Shown here piece by piece: positions 22,757 through 29,373 of a DNA stretch of 36,963 nt (positions are counted from its first letter, which is position 1; the number at the start of each line of letters is the position of its first letter). The stretch is taken from NCBI GenBank assembly GCA_020425695.1, contig JAGQRE010000023.1, forward strand, positions 1-36,963. The letters run 5' to 3'. A program made the position numbers and the translations under genes. The notes below the pieces were generated by a model, which did no database searches, was not told where the DNA came from, and saw nothing but the letters and a program-made list of their open reading frames with translations. The DNA is from Planctomycetota bacterium (GTDB lineage Bacteria > Planctomycetota > UBA8742 > UBA2392).

Positions 22757-24070
22757 TCACTCGCCCTTCAAATCCACCTTCATGCTCTTGGCCAGTTCCC
22801 GAGCTTCCTCAAGCGACCGTACACGTTTGCCCGTTAGCTCAAAGATTGCGCCGATGGCCGGCACTTCGTGGAAGTCATCCATCTTCCACAGTTTGATCAA
22901 CGCGCGAATTCCCTCGGGATTTCCGAGTTCACCAATCGCTTCAATCAGATGCTCCCGCCAGGTAAATGCGGCCGTGTCGGTCGCGGCCTTGTCTATGACG
23001 CGCTTGCCCGCCCGCAACGCCTCCGGGTCGTACTCTTCCACAACGACCCGGTCGATCTCTGCTTCAAGCGACCTCAAAGCCTTCGGGTCGTGCAGGCGTC
23101 CGAGCAACTCAACGAAGTACTTGCGATAGCGCCATGTCGTTCCAACCGACTTTCCGTCGCTGTTGAGTGAATACTCAAGCTCATAGATCGCCTGTGGAAC
23201 CACACGCGGGCCAATCCGGTACAAAGTATCGCTGATGTATTTGTTGTAGTTGGGGTTGCCGAAAACCTTGTAGACGGTCTTGCTGATTCGCCGCCCCGTT
23301 TCCGGGTCGATTTCCTCTTCGGTCGCCATCACGAGTTGCCGGTGCGAGGTCCACATCGAAGCACACAGTGGCTCGACCGCCGGGTCGCCGATCTGCACGA
23401 GAATGTCCTGCGCGCGCAGGCAGACATCCTCAATCGGGTTACTCATGGCGACGATCATGTTCGCAATCAGCAACTCTTCGCCGTCTTCGCCGTAAGCAAG
23501 CAGGGATTCAGCGAATCGGCTCCAGTACTCGGTTTCGCGGGTCGGCGACGCATACGGCTGGCGCGTCTGGAACTCGTGCAACAACGCGTACATCCGACCG
23601 TAGTTGCTCAGGCGACGTCGGTTCTCTTCGCTGTCCCAGTCTTTCTTCTGCAGCAATTCACGGATGTGCTCAGGCCACAACAGGTAGGATCGCCACCTGC
23701 GCTGGCTGTCACTGAGATCATCCGGGTCTTCCGGCGGCCATTCGTAGTTCTTTCGCGCGACGCGCCCATCTTTGTCAAAGTCGTACGGCGCACGCGGAAT
23801 TGGGTAGACGTGGCGTCGAACCCGGTGCCAGTCATCAGGCTCCTGAGCTTCCAGCGACGACAGCAAGTCAACCATCTCGGTGCCACGGAACTTCTGCACA
23901 TCCGAGCGGTCGAGAACGATTGTCGGTTCTTTGATCTCGTCCCCGCCGTCGCCTTCGCCCGCTTCAGCGCCGAAACCGCCACCGTCACCCCCACCGCCGT
24001 CACTCGACTGCTGGCCGGAACAGCCGGCTAGGGCAAGTAAAAGCAACGCTAGAGCAAACCAGTTCTTCAA
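22757..24070 (-). CDS. Lipoprotein with HEAT-like repeats
   Basis: 437 aa from a TTG start, chosen because GGAG lies 8 nt upstream and the signal peptide then starts correctly (MKNWFALALLLLALAGC). The lipobox LALAGC gives lipidation at C17. After it comes a Gly/Asp/Glu-rich linker (~22-50). The mature part is helical, with HEAT/Armadillo-like units (VRRHVYP..., ICLRAQDILVQIGDPAVEPLC, LGRLHDPKALRSLEAEI, IGELGNPEGIRALIKLW), which suggests a protein-binding scaffold at the outer or inner membrane. It is a predicted substrate of the Lgt in this window. First gene of a minus-strand cluster ahead of gap; divergent from ald. The exact function is unknown. Confidence 0.75.
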   Translation of the reverse strand: MKNWFALALLLLALAGCSGQQSSDGGGGDGGGFGAEAGEGDGGDEIKEPTIVLDRSDVQKFRGTEMVDLLSSLEAQEPDDWHRVRRHVYPIPRAPYDFDKDGRVARKNYEWPPEDPDDLSDSQRRWRSYLLWPEHIRELLQKKDWDSEENRRRLSNYGRMYALLHEFQTRQPYASPTRETEYWSRFAESLLAYGEDGEELLIANMIVAMSNPIEDVCLRAQDILVQIGDPAVEPLCASMWTSHRQLVMATEEEIDPETGRRISKTVYKVFGNPNYNKYISDTLYRIGPRVVPQAIYELEYSLNSDGKSVGTTWRYRKYFVELLGRLHDPKALRSLEAEIDRVVVEEYDPEALRAGKRVIDKAATDTAAFTWREHLIEAIGELGNPEGIRALIKLWKMDDFHEVPAIGAIFELTGKRVRSLEEARELAKSMKVDLKGE

Positions 24071-24210
24071 AGCGAATCTCCGGGGGTACGCGAGCTGCAC
24101 GCGGTGAAACGGGGCAGCCCTATCCAACCAATGATAGGCCCTGTCGGCAATCTCCCGTCAGAAACCGGTGTCGGTCCGTAGGTCACCTAAACCTTCTGAT
24201 TTCCCGAGAA

Positions 24211-24246
24211 TTGCGGCGCGCCCAATGCAGCGTTATAACGCGCGCC
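24211..24246 (+). promoter_or_regulatory. ald promoter with flanking inverted repeat
   Basis: TTGCGG (24211-24216), 17-nt spacer, TATAAC (24234-24239). GGCGCGC (24215-24221) and GCGCGCC (24240-24246) are perfect 7-bp inverted repeats that bracket the -10 box, a position where a repressor would block RNA polymerase. The operator role is inference. Confidence 0.55.
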
Positions 24247-24266
24247 CCACTGAACCAGGAGTTGAG

Positions 24267-25373
24267 ATGAAGGTCGGAATTCCCCGCGAGATCAAGGACC
24301 ACGAATACCGCGTAGGTATGGTACCTGCAGGCGTCCACGCTTTGACACAGGCCGGACACCAGGTGTTCGTTGAGGTTGGTGCGGGGCTTGGCTCCGGCAT
24401 CCTGGACGAAGACTTTGAAGCTGCCGGCGCGAAGCTGTTGGCCACGGCGAAGGAAGTATTCGACGCGGCGGACATGATCGTCAAGGTCAAAGAGCCTCAG
24501 CCGGTTGAGTACGAGCTGATCAAGAAGGACCAGATCGTCTACACGTACTTCCACTTTGCGGCGTCCAAAGAGCTGACCGAAGGGATGCTCAAGACGGGCG
24601 CAGTCTGCGTGGCCTATGAAACCATGGAAGACAAGCGCGGCACACTGCCGCTGCTGACGCCCATGAGTGAAGTCGCGGGGCGCATGAGCGTGCAGGAAGG
24701 CGCCAAGTACCTTGAGCGACCGACCGAAGGGCGCGGCATTCTTCTCGGCGGCGTGCCGGGAGTTGAGCCGGGCAAAGTCGTGATCATCGGCGGCGGCGTG
24801 GTCGGCACGAACGCGGCCAAGATGGCGGCCGGCATTGGCGCACGCGTAACGATCATGGACGTGAGCCTGGATCGTCTGCGCTACCTTGACGACGTGTTGG
24901 CGGCCAATGTCGTAGAGATATACAGCAACGCCTACAACATTCGCGAAGAGATCCGCACGGCGGACCTTGTCATCGGCGCTGTGTTGATTCCGGGTGCCAA
25001 GGCGCCCAGCCTGATTCGCCGCGAAGACCTAGCCGACATGAAGCAGGGTGCGGTGATTGTCGACGTAGCCGTTGACCAGGGCGGTTGCGTCGAGACCACC
25101 AAGGCCACTACGCATAGCAACCCCACCTACATTATCGACGGCGTCGTTCACTACTGCGTGGCGAATATGCCGGGCGCGGTAGGTCGCACGAGCACGTTTG
25201 CACTCACGAACGCCACGACACGCTTCGCCGTTGAAATCGCGAAACTGGGCTGGAAGGACGCTGCCAAGAAGTGGGGCGAAATCCGCACTGGACTCAACGT
25301 CGTCGGCGGAAAGGTTACATACGAAGCCGTCGCTGAGGCTTTCGGTATGGAGTACGCGCCACTGGAACTGTAG
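24267..25373 (+). CDS. ald: Alanine dehydrogenase
   Basis: 368 aa (family ~371). NAD-dependent, reversible deamination of L-alanine to pyruvate and ammonia, cytoplasmic, usually hexameric. The start has AGGAG 6 nt upstream, and MKVGIPREIKDHEYRVG is the typical N-terminus. Catalytic residues are present: Lys75 in VKVKEPQ and His96 in YTYFHFAAS. The NAD fold is GGGVVGTNAAKMAAGIGA. The C-terminal signature includes VDVAVDQGGCVETT, GVVHYCVANMPGAVGRTST and ALTNATTRFA. A strong promoter precedes it and a terminator follows 22 nt after the stop, so it is probably monocistronic. The lone upstream neighbour is the divergent lipoprotein. Confidence 0.97.
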   Translation: MKVGIPREIKDHEYRVGMVPAGVHALTQAGHQVFVEVGAGLGSGILDEDFEAAGAKLLATAKEVFDAADMIVKVKEPQPVEYELIKKDQIVYTYFHFAASKELTEGMLKTGAVCVAYETMEDKRGTLPLLTPMSEVAGRMSVQEGAKYLERPTEGRGILLGGVPGVEPGKVVIIGGGVVGTNAAKMAAGIGARVTIMDVSLDRLRYLDDVLAANVVEIYSNAYNIREEIRTADLVIGAVLIPGAKAPSLIRREDLADMKQGAVIVDVAVDQGGCVETTKATTHSNPTYIIDGVVHYCVANMPGAVGRTSTFALTNATTRFAVEIAKLGWKDAAKKWGEIRTGLNVVGGKVTYEAVAEAFGMEYAPLEL

Positions 25374-25395
25374 CACGCCATGTTGATCAAGTATC

Positions 25396-25430
25396 GAAGC
25401 AGGCGTCGGTCACCGGCGCCTGCTTCTTTT
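25396..25430 (+). terminator. Terminator of ald
   Basis: GAAGCAGGCG (25396-25405) pairs with CGCCTGCTTC (25417-25426); an inner CGG-TCA-CCG extends the stem. It is followed by TTTTG. It lies 22 nt after the ald stop codon. Confidence 0.8.
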
Positions 25431-25515
25431 GTGATCTGAAATCTCGTTCGCCGTTTTTCTGACGCCCGCTGTGAAGTTTGCTACCATCGGGACTCACTCA
25501 TTCACGGGAAACACC

Positions 25516-26607
25516 ATGTCTGAGCTTGCACCTTGGGAGTCGGGCGAGGGGAAGCAGCCCTTCCACCCTGAAGCGCCCACACAAAAGGTCCCGCGGCGCA
25601 ACGCTGCCGGGCGCTTACCGGAAATCTATAAACGTCAAACGGAAGGTTTCGTCGTGCCATCGGGCAATGTTGTGCCACGCCCGCCACAGGCACCACGGGT
25701 GCTTGAGTCTCGAGGGCGCAATGCGCTTATCGCGCTGGGTGGAGTTGCCTTCCTTGGACTGACCTGGGCCGGGCTGTGCTTCGTCATCTTCTCTGCTGAA
25801 GCCGGTGCACTGCGTTTCATCTACGCAGGCATCGGCATTGCACTGGCTGCCGTAGCCGGAGTCGTTTTGCTGGCAGAGATGCCGCGTATCGCGATCTATC
25901 GCACCGGAAACTTCATACCCGGAATTCTCGTCTACGGTGCTCGCTCAAGTATTGAAAAAGTTGTGGGCCCGATGGCCATTCCTCCGCTGACGAGCAACCT
26001 GCTGAGTGGCTCGGGCTCGGGGCTTCTAAGCAAGATCTTTGATCGATCGGCCCATAACACTACGCCGCCTGAAATTGTCGCGCTGCATATCAACCGTGGC
26101 GGAACACCCATGCTGGTTGGCATTGAGTGGAGTGCAGTACATGAACTACAGCGCGGAGACATCGTCTGGTTTCAAAACAAGGGCGCAAACAGCCTGCTGC
26201 TGTTTCACAAGCTCGTGCCCTATGCGCCGTGGGTGAGTCAGGACGAAGCGACGAGGAAGGAAGTATTCGAGGCGCTACGCGTTGGCGAAATCGAGTATCA
26301 GGATCGCGCCGAGAAAAAAGCGATGGGCCAGACCAAGGTCTTCAATACCGACGCGGATGGCAATCTAGTCGTTGGTGGGAAGCAACCTAACGCGCAACAG
26401 CCGGGGCGCGGGCAAGACACAAAGCAACTCGGGTTGAGTTCGCAGGGCGGGCCACTGGGCGGGAACGACCAGTACAATCAGTCGGCCGAGGAGTATGCGC
26501 CGGAACCCTACGCACCCGATCCTCCGGCGCACGACTATCGTATTAGCGAACCCGGCAAGCCCCTTGGCGGTTACGACTACGACCCGGGTGCCGACAACCA
26601 GCAGTAG
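25516..26607 (+). CDS. Membrane protein with DUF3239-like layout, unknown function
   Basis: 363 aa from an ATG with GGGAA upstream; the frame extends further up but the first residues would fall in the untranslated region. An N-terminal soluble, Pro-rich ~75 residues is followed by two membrane helices (ALIALGGVAFLGLTWAGLCF and FIYAGIGIALAAVAGVVLLA, ~75-130). A soluble domain follows that begins YRTGNFIPGILVYG and includes IVALHINRGGTPMLVG and IVWFQNKGANSLLLFHKL, then PYAPWVSQDEA. The C-terminal ~90 residues are low-complexity Gly/Gln/Pro/Tyr (disordered). The layout reminds me of DUF3239 proteins, but this is tentative. It is 20 nt upstream of the DUF4863 gene and probably co-transcribed. 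Confidence 0.65.
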   Translation: MSELAPWESGEGKQPFHPEAPTQKVPRRNAAGRLPEIYKRQTEGFVVPSGNVVPRPPQAPRVLESRGRNALIALGGVAFLGLTWAGLCFVIFSAEAGALRFIYAGIGIALAAVAGVVLLAEMPRIAIYRTGNFIPGILVYGARSSIEKVVGPMAIPPLTSNLLSGSGSGLLSKIFDRSAHNTTPPEIVALHINRGGTPMLVGIEWSAVHELQRGDIVWFQNKGANSLLLFHKLVPYAPWVSQDEATRKEVFEALRVGEIEYQDRAEKKAMGQTKVFNTDADGNLVVGGKQPNAQQPGRGQDTKQLGLSSQGGPLGGNDQYNQSAEEYAPEPYAPDPPAHDYRISEPGKPLGGYDYDPGADNQQ

Positions 26608-26627
26608 ATAAAGACGATGGGAGAAAC

Positions 26628-27098
26628 ATGTCCGCAGATTCTGTGATTGATGCGTTGTCACCTGTGCTTGAGCGTCTGAAGACTCTCGACCTCAATGACC
26701 CCGGCGCGGCCAAAGAACTTCTGGACATGGAGTATCCGCTGCACACGGAGTTCGGTGACAAGCTGCGCGAGCTAGCAAAGCAGGGCGTGGATGCCGGCTG
26801 GTTGTGCGGACGCGAGGCCGGTGATTCAAAGTTCTCACGAGTTGCCAAGCCCGACGCCGGGCAGGGTTTCAGCATTGATGCAGTCATGCTGTGGGGCGAC
26901 GGCCCCTGGCACAAGCATGTAAAGGGTGAGGTAAACTGCATGCTGTCGTGGGAGGGCGAACCTGAATTTTGCGGTTTCAAGGAAGGCTGGGCGGTCTTCC
27001 CGCCGGGAAGCGCCCATGTGCCAAGCGTGAAGAACGGCAAGATGCTGATCTTCTATATGCTCCCCGATGGTGCGCTTGAGTGGAAGAAGCCTGAGTAA
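26628..27098 (+). CDS. DUF4863 / 4-hydroxylaminobenzoate lyase-like protein
   Basis: 156 aa with GGGAG just upstream of the ATG. The N-terminal ~50 residues are helical; the rest is a cupin-like beta domain. DAGWLCGREAGDSKFSRVAKP, FSIDAVMLWGDGPWHKHVKGE, and WAVFPPGSAHVPSVKNGKMLIFYMLP (shown in pieces) match the DUF4863 pattern, which includes PnbB, the 4-hydroxylaminobenzoate lyase of nitrobenzoate degraders. Histidines of WHKHVKGE and SAHVP could bind a metal. No other nitroaromatic genes are nearby, so the true substrate is unknown and I do not transfer the enzyme name. A hairpin terminator lies ~20 nt after the stop. Confidence 0.7.
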   Translation: MSADSVIDALSPVLERLKTLDLNDPGAAKELLDMEYPLHTEFGDKLRELAKQGVDAGWLCGREAGDSKFSRVAKPDAGQGFSIDAVMLWGDGPWHKHVKGEVNCMLSWEGEPEFCGFKEGWAVFPPGSAHVPSVKNGKMLIFYMLPDGALEWKKPE

Positions 27099-27116
27099 CT
27101 TAGGCATAAGCATTTC

Positions 27117-27157
27117 CGCACGGCATATCGGAAGTCGATATGCCGCGCGTTTCGATT
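27117..27157 (+). terminator. Hairpin terminator after the DUF4863 gene
   Basis: CGGCATATCG (27121-27130), loop GAAGT, CGATATGCCG (27136-27145): a perfect 10-bp stem, extended after one mismatch by CGC/GCG (27117-27119 with 27147-27149). TTTCGATT follows on the plus strand. The reverse strand has no U-tract. Confidence 0.6.
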
Positions 27158-27183
27158 GACCGGATGCTTAGACAGTAAATCGA

Positions 27184-27540
27184 TTACTCGAGCAGCAGAT
27201 TCGCTAGACGTGCGAGTTCTTCAAGGATCGCTTCTTTCTGCCTGAACGTGGGTAGTCCATCCACCTGAAGCCGCGTCTGAAGCTTGCGCAGTTTGCGAAT
27301 CGCGTTGGCAAGTTCGGGGCGCTGGTTGACGCGTGAGAAGTTCCGGCGTCCACACTCATACCAGAACCGTCGCCCTTCTATGTGCTCGATCGCGCGGTCC
27401 ACAACCCAGAGCCAGAAACGCTGTTGGTTCCACTCGGCTGTTGCGGCCTCGCTGTGCCCCTGCCCCAGACGTTCAATGACATCCTTGCGATAGGCTTCGG
27501 CGGCGGAGTGAGCAGCGCGATAAATTGAATCCGGCTTCAT
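27184..27540 (-). CDS. Small helical protein, possible four-helix-bundle
   Basis: 118 aa, almost entirely helical by composition: IYRAAHSAAEAYRKDVIERL, EWNQQRFWLWVVDRAIEHIE, PELANAIRKLRKLQTRLQ and a C-terminal KEAILEELARLANLLLE. There are no signal peptide, membrane segment or obvious metal motif; aromatic residues cluster in the second helix (FWLWV, RFWYEC). I recognise no family with confidence. The ATG at 27540 has no clear Shine-Dalgarno. It is the only minus-strand gene between the ald region and dnaA, so it is likely transcribed from the shared 338-nt intergenic region. Confidence 0.6.
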   Translation of the reverse strand: MKPDSIYRAAHSAAEAYRKDVIERLGQGHSEAATAEWNQQRFWLWVVDRAIEHIEGRRFWYECGRRNFSRVNQRPELANAIRKLRKLQTRLQVDGLPTFRQKEAILEELARLANLLLE

Positions 27541-27598
27541 GGCGTCACTTTGCGAAATCCTGCCGTCGTCGCCAGCCGAAATAGTATGCGTTGAAACA

Positions 27599-27607
27599 TG
27601 TTGATAA
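27599..27607 (-). promoter_or_regulatory. DnaA-box-like 9-mer (weak)
   Basis: The minus strand reads TTATCAACA, one mismatch from the TTATCCACA consensus. It is a single site, 280 nt upstream of dnaA. A lone 9-mer may be chance. Confidence 0.25.
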
Positions 27608-27739
27608 AAGTTTGAACGCGTTCGAGTCTCTGCCGATTGTCAAGGGGAAATCACCTCATGATGTTCAGGTCGCGATCAGTCGATCGACACGCGCCAAGCA
27701 CCTATTTTTAGGGCATGAAAGGTCACGCCCAGTCGGGAT

Positions 27740-27768
27740 TTGACGACAGTGTTTCTCGGTGCTACTTT
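27740..27768 (+). promoter_or_regulatory. dnaA promoter
   Basis: TTGACG (27740-27745), exact 17-nt spacer, TACTTT (27763-27768). The predicted transcript start near 27775 gives a ~100-nt leader to the GTG at 27879. Confidence 0.6.
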
Positions 27769-27878
27769 CGCCCCTCCACCGGTAGGAAGCTGCAAAACAA
27801 TCGGGGACGACTGTTCATCAACGCGAACTTTCACGTTGGATGCAGAGTTTCTACCGCTGATCGGGTGGAGGGGGCCGT

Positions 27879-29285
27879 GTGACTGAAATTCTCGCCAAAG
27901 AACATTGGAACAAGGTCCTCACTGACCTGCAGGATCACGTAGGCGAGGAAGTCTTCAACCTTTGGTTGAGGAACACGCTGATCGTCCGCCTCGAACCCGA
28001 ACTGATTGAAGTCGGAGTACCCAACCTAGTCGTATCGGACTGGCTCAAGAGCCAGTACACGCACGAAATTCTGGACAGCGTCAACCGCGTGGTCGGCTAT
28101 CGCCCGGGCGACATCAAATACAGCGTTAACGGACACCTCTTCCGTCAGCTTCGTAAACAGGAAGAGACGGCACGCCGCGCCGCCGGTGAACCCAGCCCGA
28201 CCGCGCGTAACCGCGCGAAAGTTGAGCCCGCGCCCAAGCAGATCTTCAACCTGAATGAGCGTTACACGCTGGACCGCGTGATTGTCGGGCCGAACAACCA
28301 GCTCGCCTTCAACTGCGCGTGGGAAGTCGCCCGCAAGCCTGGCGAAAGTTTCAACCCGCTCTTCATTTTCGGGCGTACCGGCGTCGGCAAGACACACCTG
28401 TTGCAGGGCATCGCCCGCGAGGTTCTGGAGCGCTTCCCCAGCAAAGAAACGCTGTATATCCCTGCCGAGTACTTCGTAAATCAGTACGTGCAGTCGCTTC
28501 AGAAGCGCGATGTTGAGCCATTCCGTCAGCGCTTCCGGAACCTGGACATCCTGATCATCGACGATCTTCACTTCCTGGCCGGCAAGGATGCCAGCCAGCA
28601 GGAGTTGTTGCACACGCTGAACGCGCTTGAGCAATCCGGCAAGCAAGTGCTGCTCGCAAGCGACCAGCACCCGCGCGATCTTGAAGAGTTCATGGAGCAC
28701 CTCACGACGCGGTTCATGCAGGGCATGATCGCCGAGATTGAGCTGCCACCGCGTAACACACGCCTTGCCATCATCAACAGCAAGCTTGAGGGGCACCGTC
28801 AACTGTTCCCAGTGGCCGTCATTGAGTTTCTCGCCGACAAGCTCGAATGCAACGTGCGCGAGATGGAAGGGTACGTCACACGACTGGTCGCACTGGCCGG
28901 GCTGACGGGTGAGAAGGTAACCCTGCAACTGGCAGAGCAGGCCTTGCAGGATTTCCTGAGCAGTCGCAGCCGGATGGTTGACCTGACGGATATCGAGAAC
29001 GTGGTAATCGCCCACTACGGTGTCAGCAGCGCTCAGCTTCACAGCCGGTTGCGCAAGCGCCCGGTGGCTCTGGCACGACAGGTCTGCATGTTTCTCGCGC
29101 GTCGTCTTACCAGCTACAGCCTGAAAGAGATTGGTCGTTTCTTCGGCGGCAAAAATCACACAACGGTTGTGTTTGCCGTACAGGCCATCGAAGAGAAGGT
29201 CAAAAAGTCCGCGGCGTTGAACGATGAAGTTGAGCATCTTCGCCGAACCTTGATGGGTGACGGACCTAACACTCAAACCCGCTAG
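27879..29285 (+). CDS. dnaA: Chromosomal replication initiator protein DnaA
   Basis: 468 aa, normal length, GTG start with GGAGG upstream. Domain I (LQDHVGEEVFNLWLRNT), linker II (~90-115, short), AAA+ domain III with Walker A FGRTGVGKTHLL and Walker B ILIIDDLHFLAGK, sensor TTRFMQGM, and domain IV with the HTH (RQVCMFLARRLTSYSLKEIG). The DNA-contact signature reads FGGKNHTTV where nearly all bacteria have FGGRDHTTV: the base-contacting Asp (E. coli D433) is Asn and the preceding Arg is Lys. Other DNA contacts (the Arg aligned with R399; His and Thr of HTT) are kept. dnaN, recF, rnpA and rpmH are absent from its surroundings. Confidence 0.97.
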   Translation: MTEILAKEHWNKVLTDLQDHVGEEVFNLWLRNTLIVRLEPELIEVGVPNLVVSDWLKSQYTHEILDSVNRVVGYRPGDIKYSVNGHLFRQLRKQEETARRAAGEPSPTARNRAKVEPAPKQIFNLNERYTLDRVIVGPNNQLAFNCAWEVARKPGESFNPLFIFGRTGVGKTHLLQGIAREVLERFPSKETLYIPAEYFVNQYVQSLQKRDVEPFRQRFRNLDILIIDDLHFLAGKDASQQELLHTLNALEQSGKQVLLASDQHPRDLEEFMEHLTTRFMQGMIAEIELPPRNTRLAIINSKLEGHRQLFPVAVIEFLADKLECNVREMEGYVTRLVALAGLTGEKVTLQLAEQALQDFLSSRSRMVDLTDIENVVIAHYGVSSAQLHSRLRKRPVALARQVCMFLARRLTSYSLKEIGRFFGGKNHTTVVFAVQAIEEKVKKSAALNDEVEHLRRTLMGDGPNTQTR

Positions 29286-29315
29286 AAATCATTCGGCAAC
29301 GCACTACAATTCCGG

Positions 29316-29343
29316 CTCGCCGCATTGCGGCGAGTTTCTTTTG
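29316..29343 (+). terminator. Terminator of dnaA
   Basis: CTCGCCGC (29316-29323), loop ATT, GCGGCGAG (29327-29334): a perfect 8-bp stem followed by TTTCTTTTG. It lies 30 nt after the dnaA stop codon. It separates dnaA from the following aro fusion gene, which must then have its own promoter or depend on readthrough. Confidence 0.8.
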
Positions 29344-29373
29344 CCTCGGGGGCATCACCCGCGGAGCTATCAA

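Larger units (their letters stand above)
27541..27878. other. dnaA upstream region
   Basis: 338 nt without a gene. It contains the dnaA promoter, one DnaA-box-like 9-mer (27599-27607), a perfect palindrome GTCGATCGAC (27679-27688) and an AT-rich CTATTTTTAG patch near 27710. There is no cluster of DnaA boxes and no long AT-rich element, so I do not call oriC. Confidence 0.4.

Noticed and set aside
27605-27640. GTTCGAGTCTCTGCC string resembling a tRNA T-arm
   Set aside because: The flanking bases do not form a T-stem (AACGC versus TCTCT), and no D-arm, anticodon arm or acceptor stem can be built upstream.
27541-27878. oriC upstream of dnaA
   Set aside because: Only one DnaA-box-like 9-mer and no long AT-rich unwinding element; not enough to call an origin.
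28026-29276. 416-codon minus-strand open frame opposite dnaA
   Set aside because: A shadow of dnaA in GC-rich DNA; no motif, no Shine-Dalgarno, and dnaA on the other strand is unambiguous.
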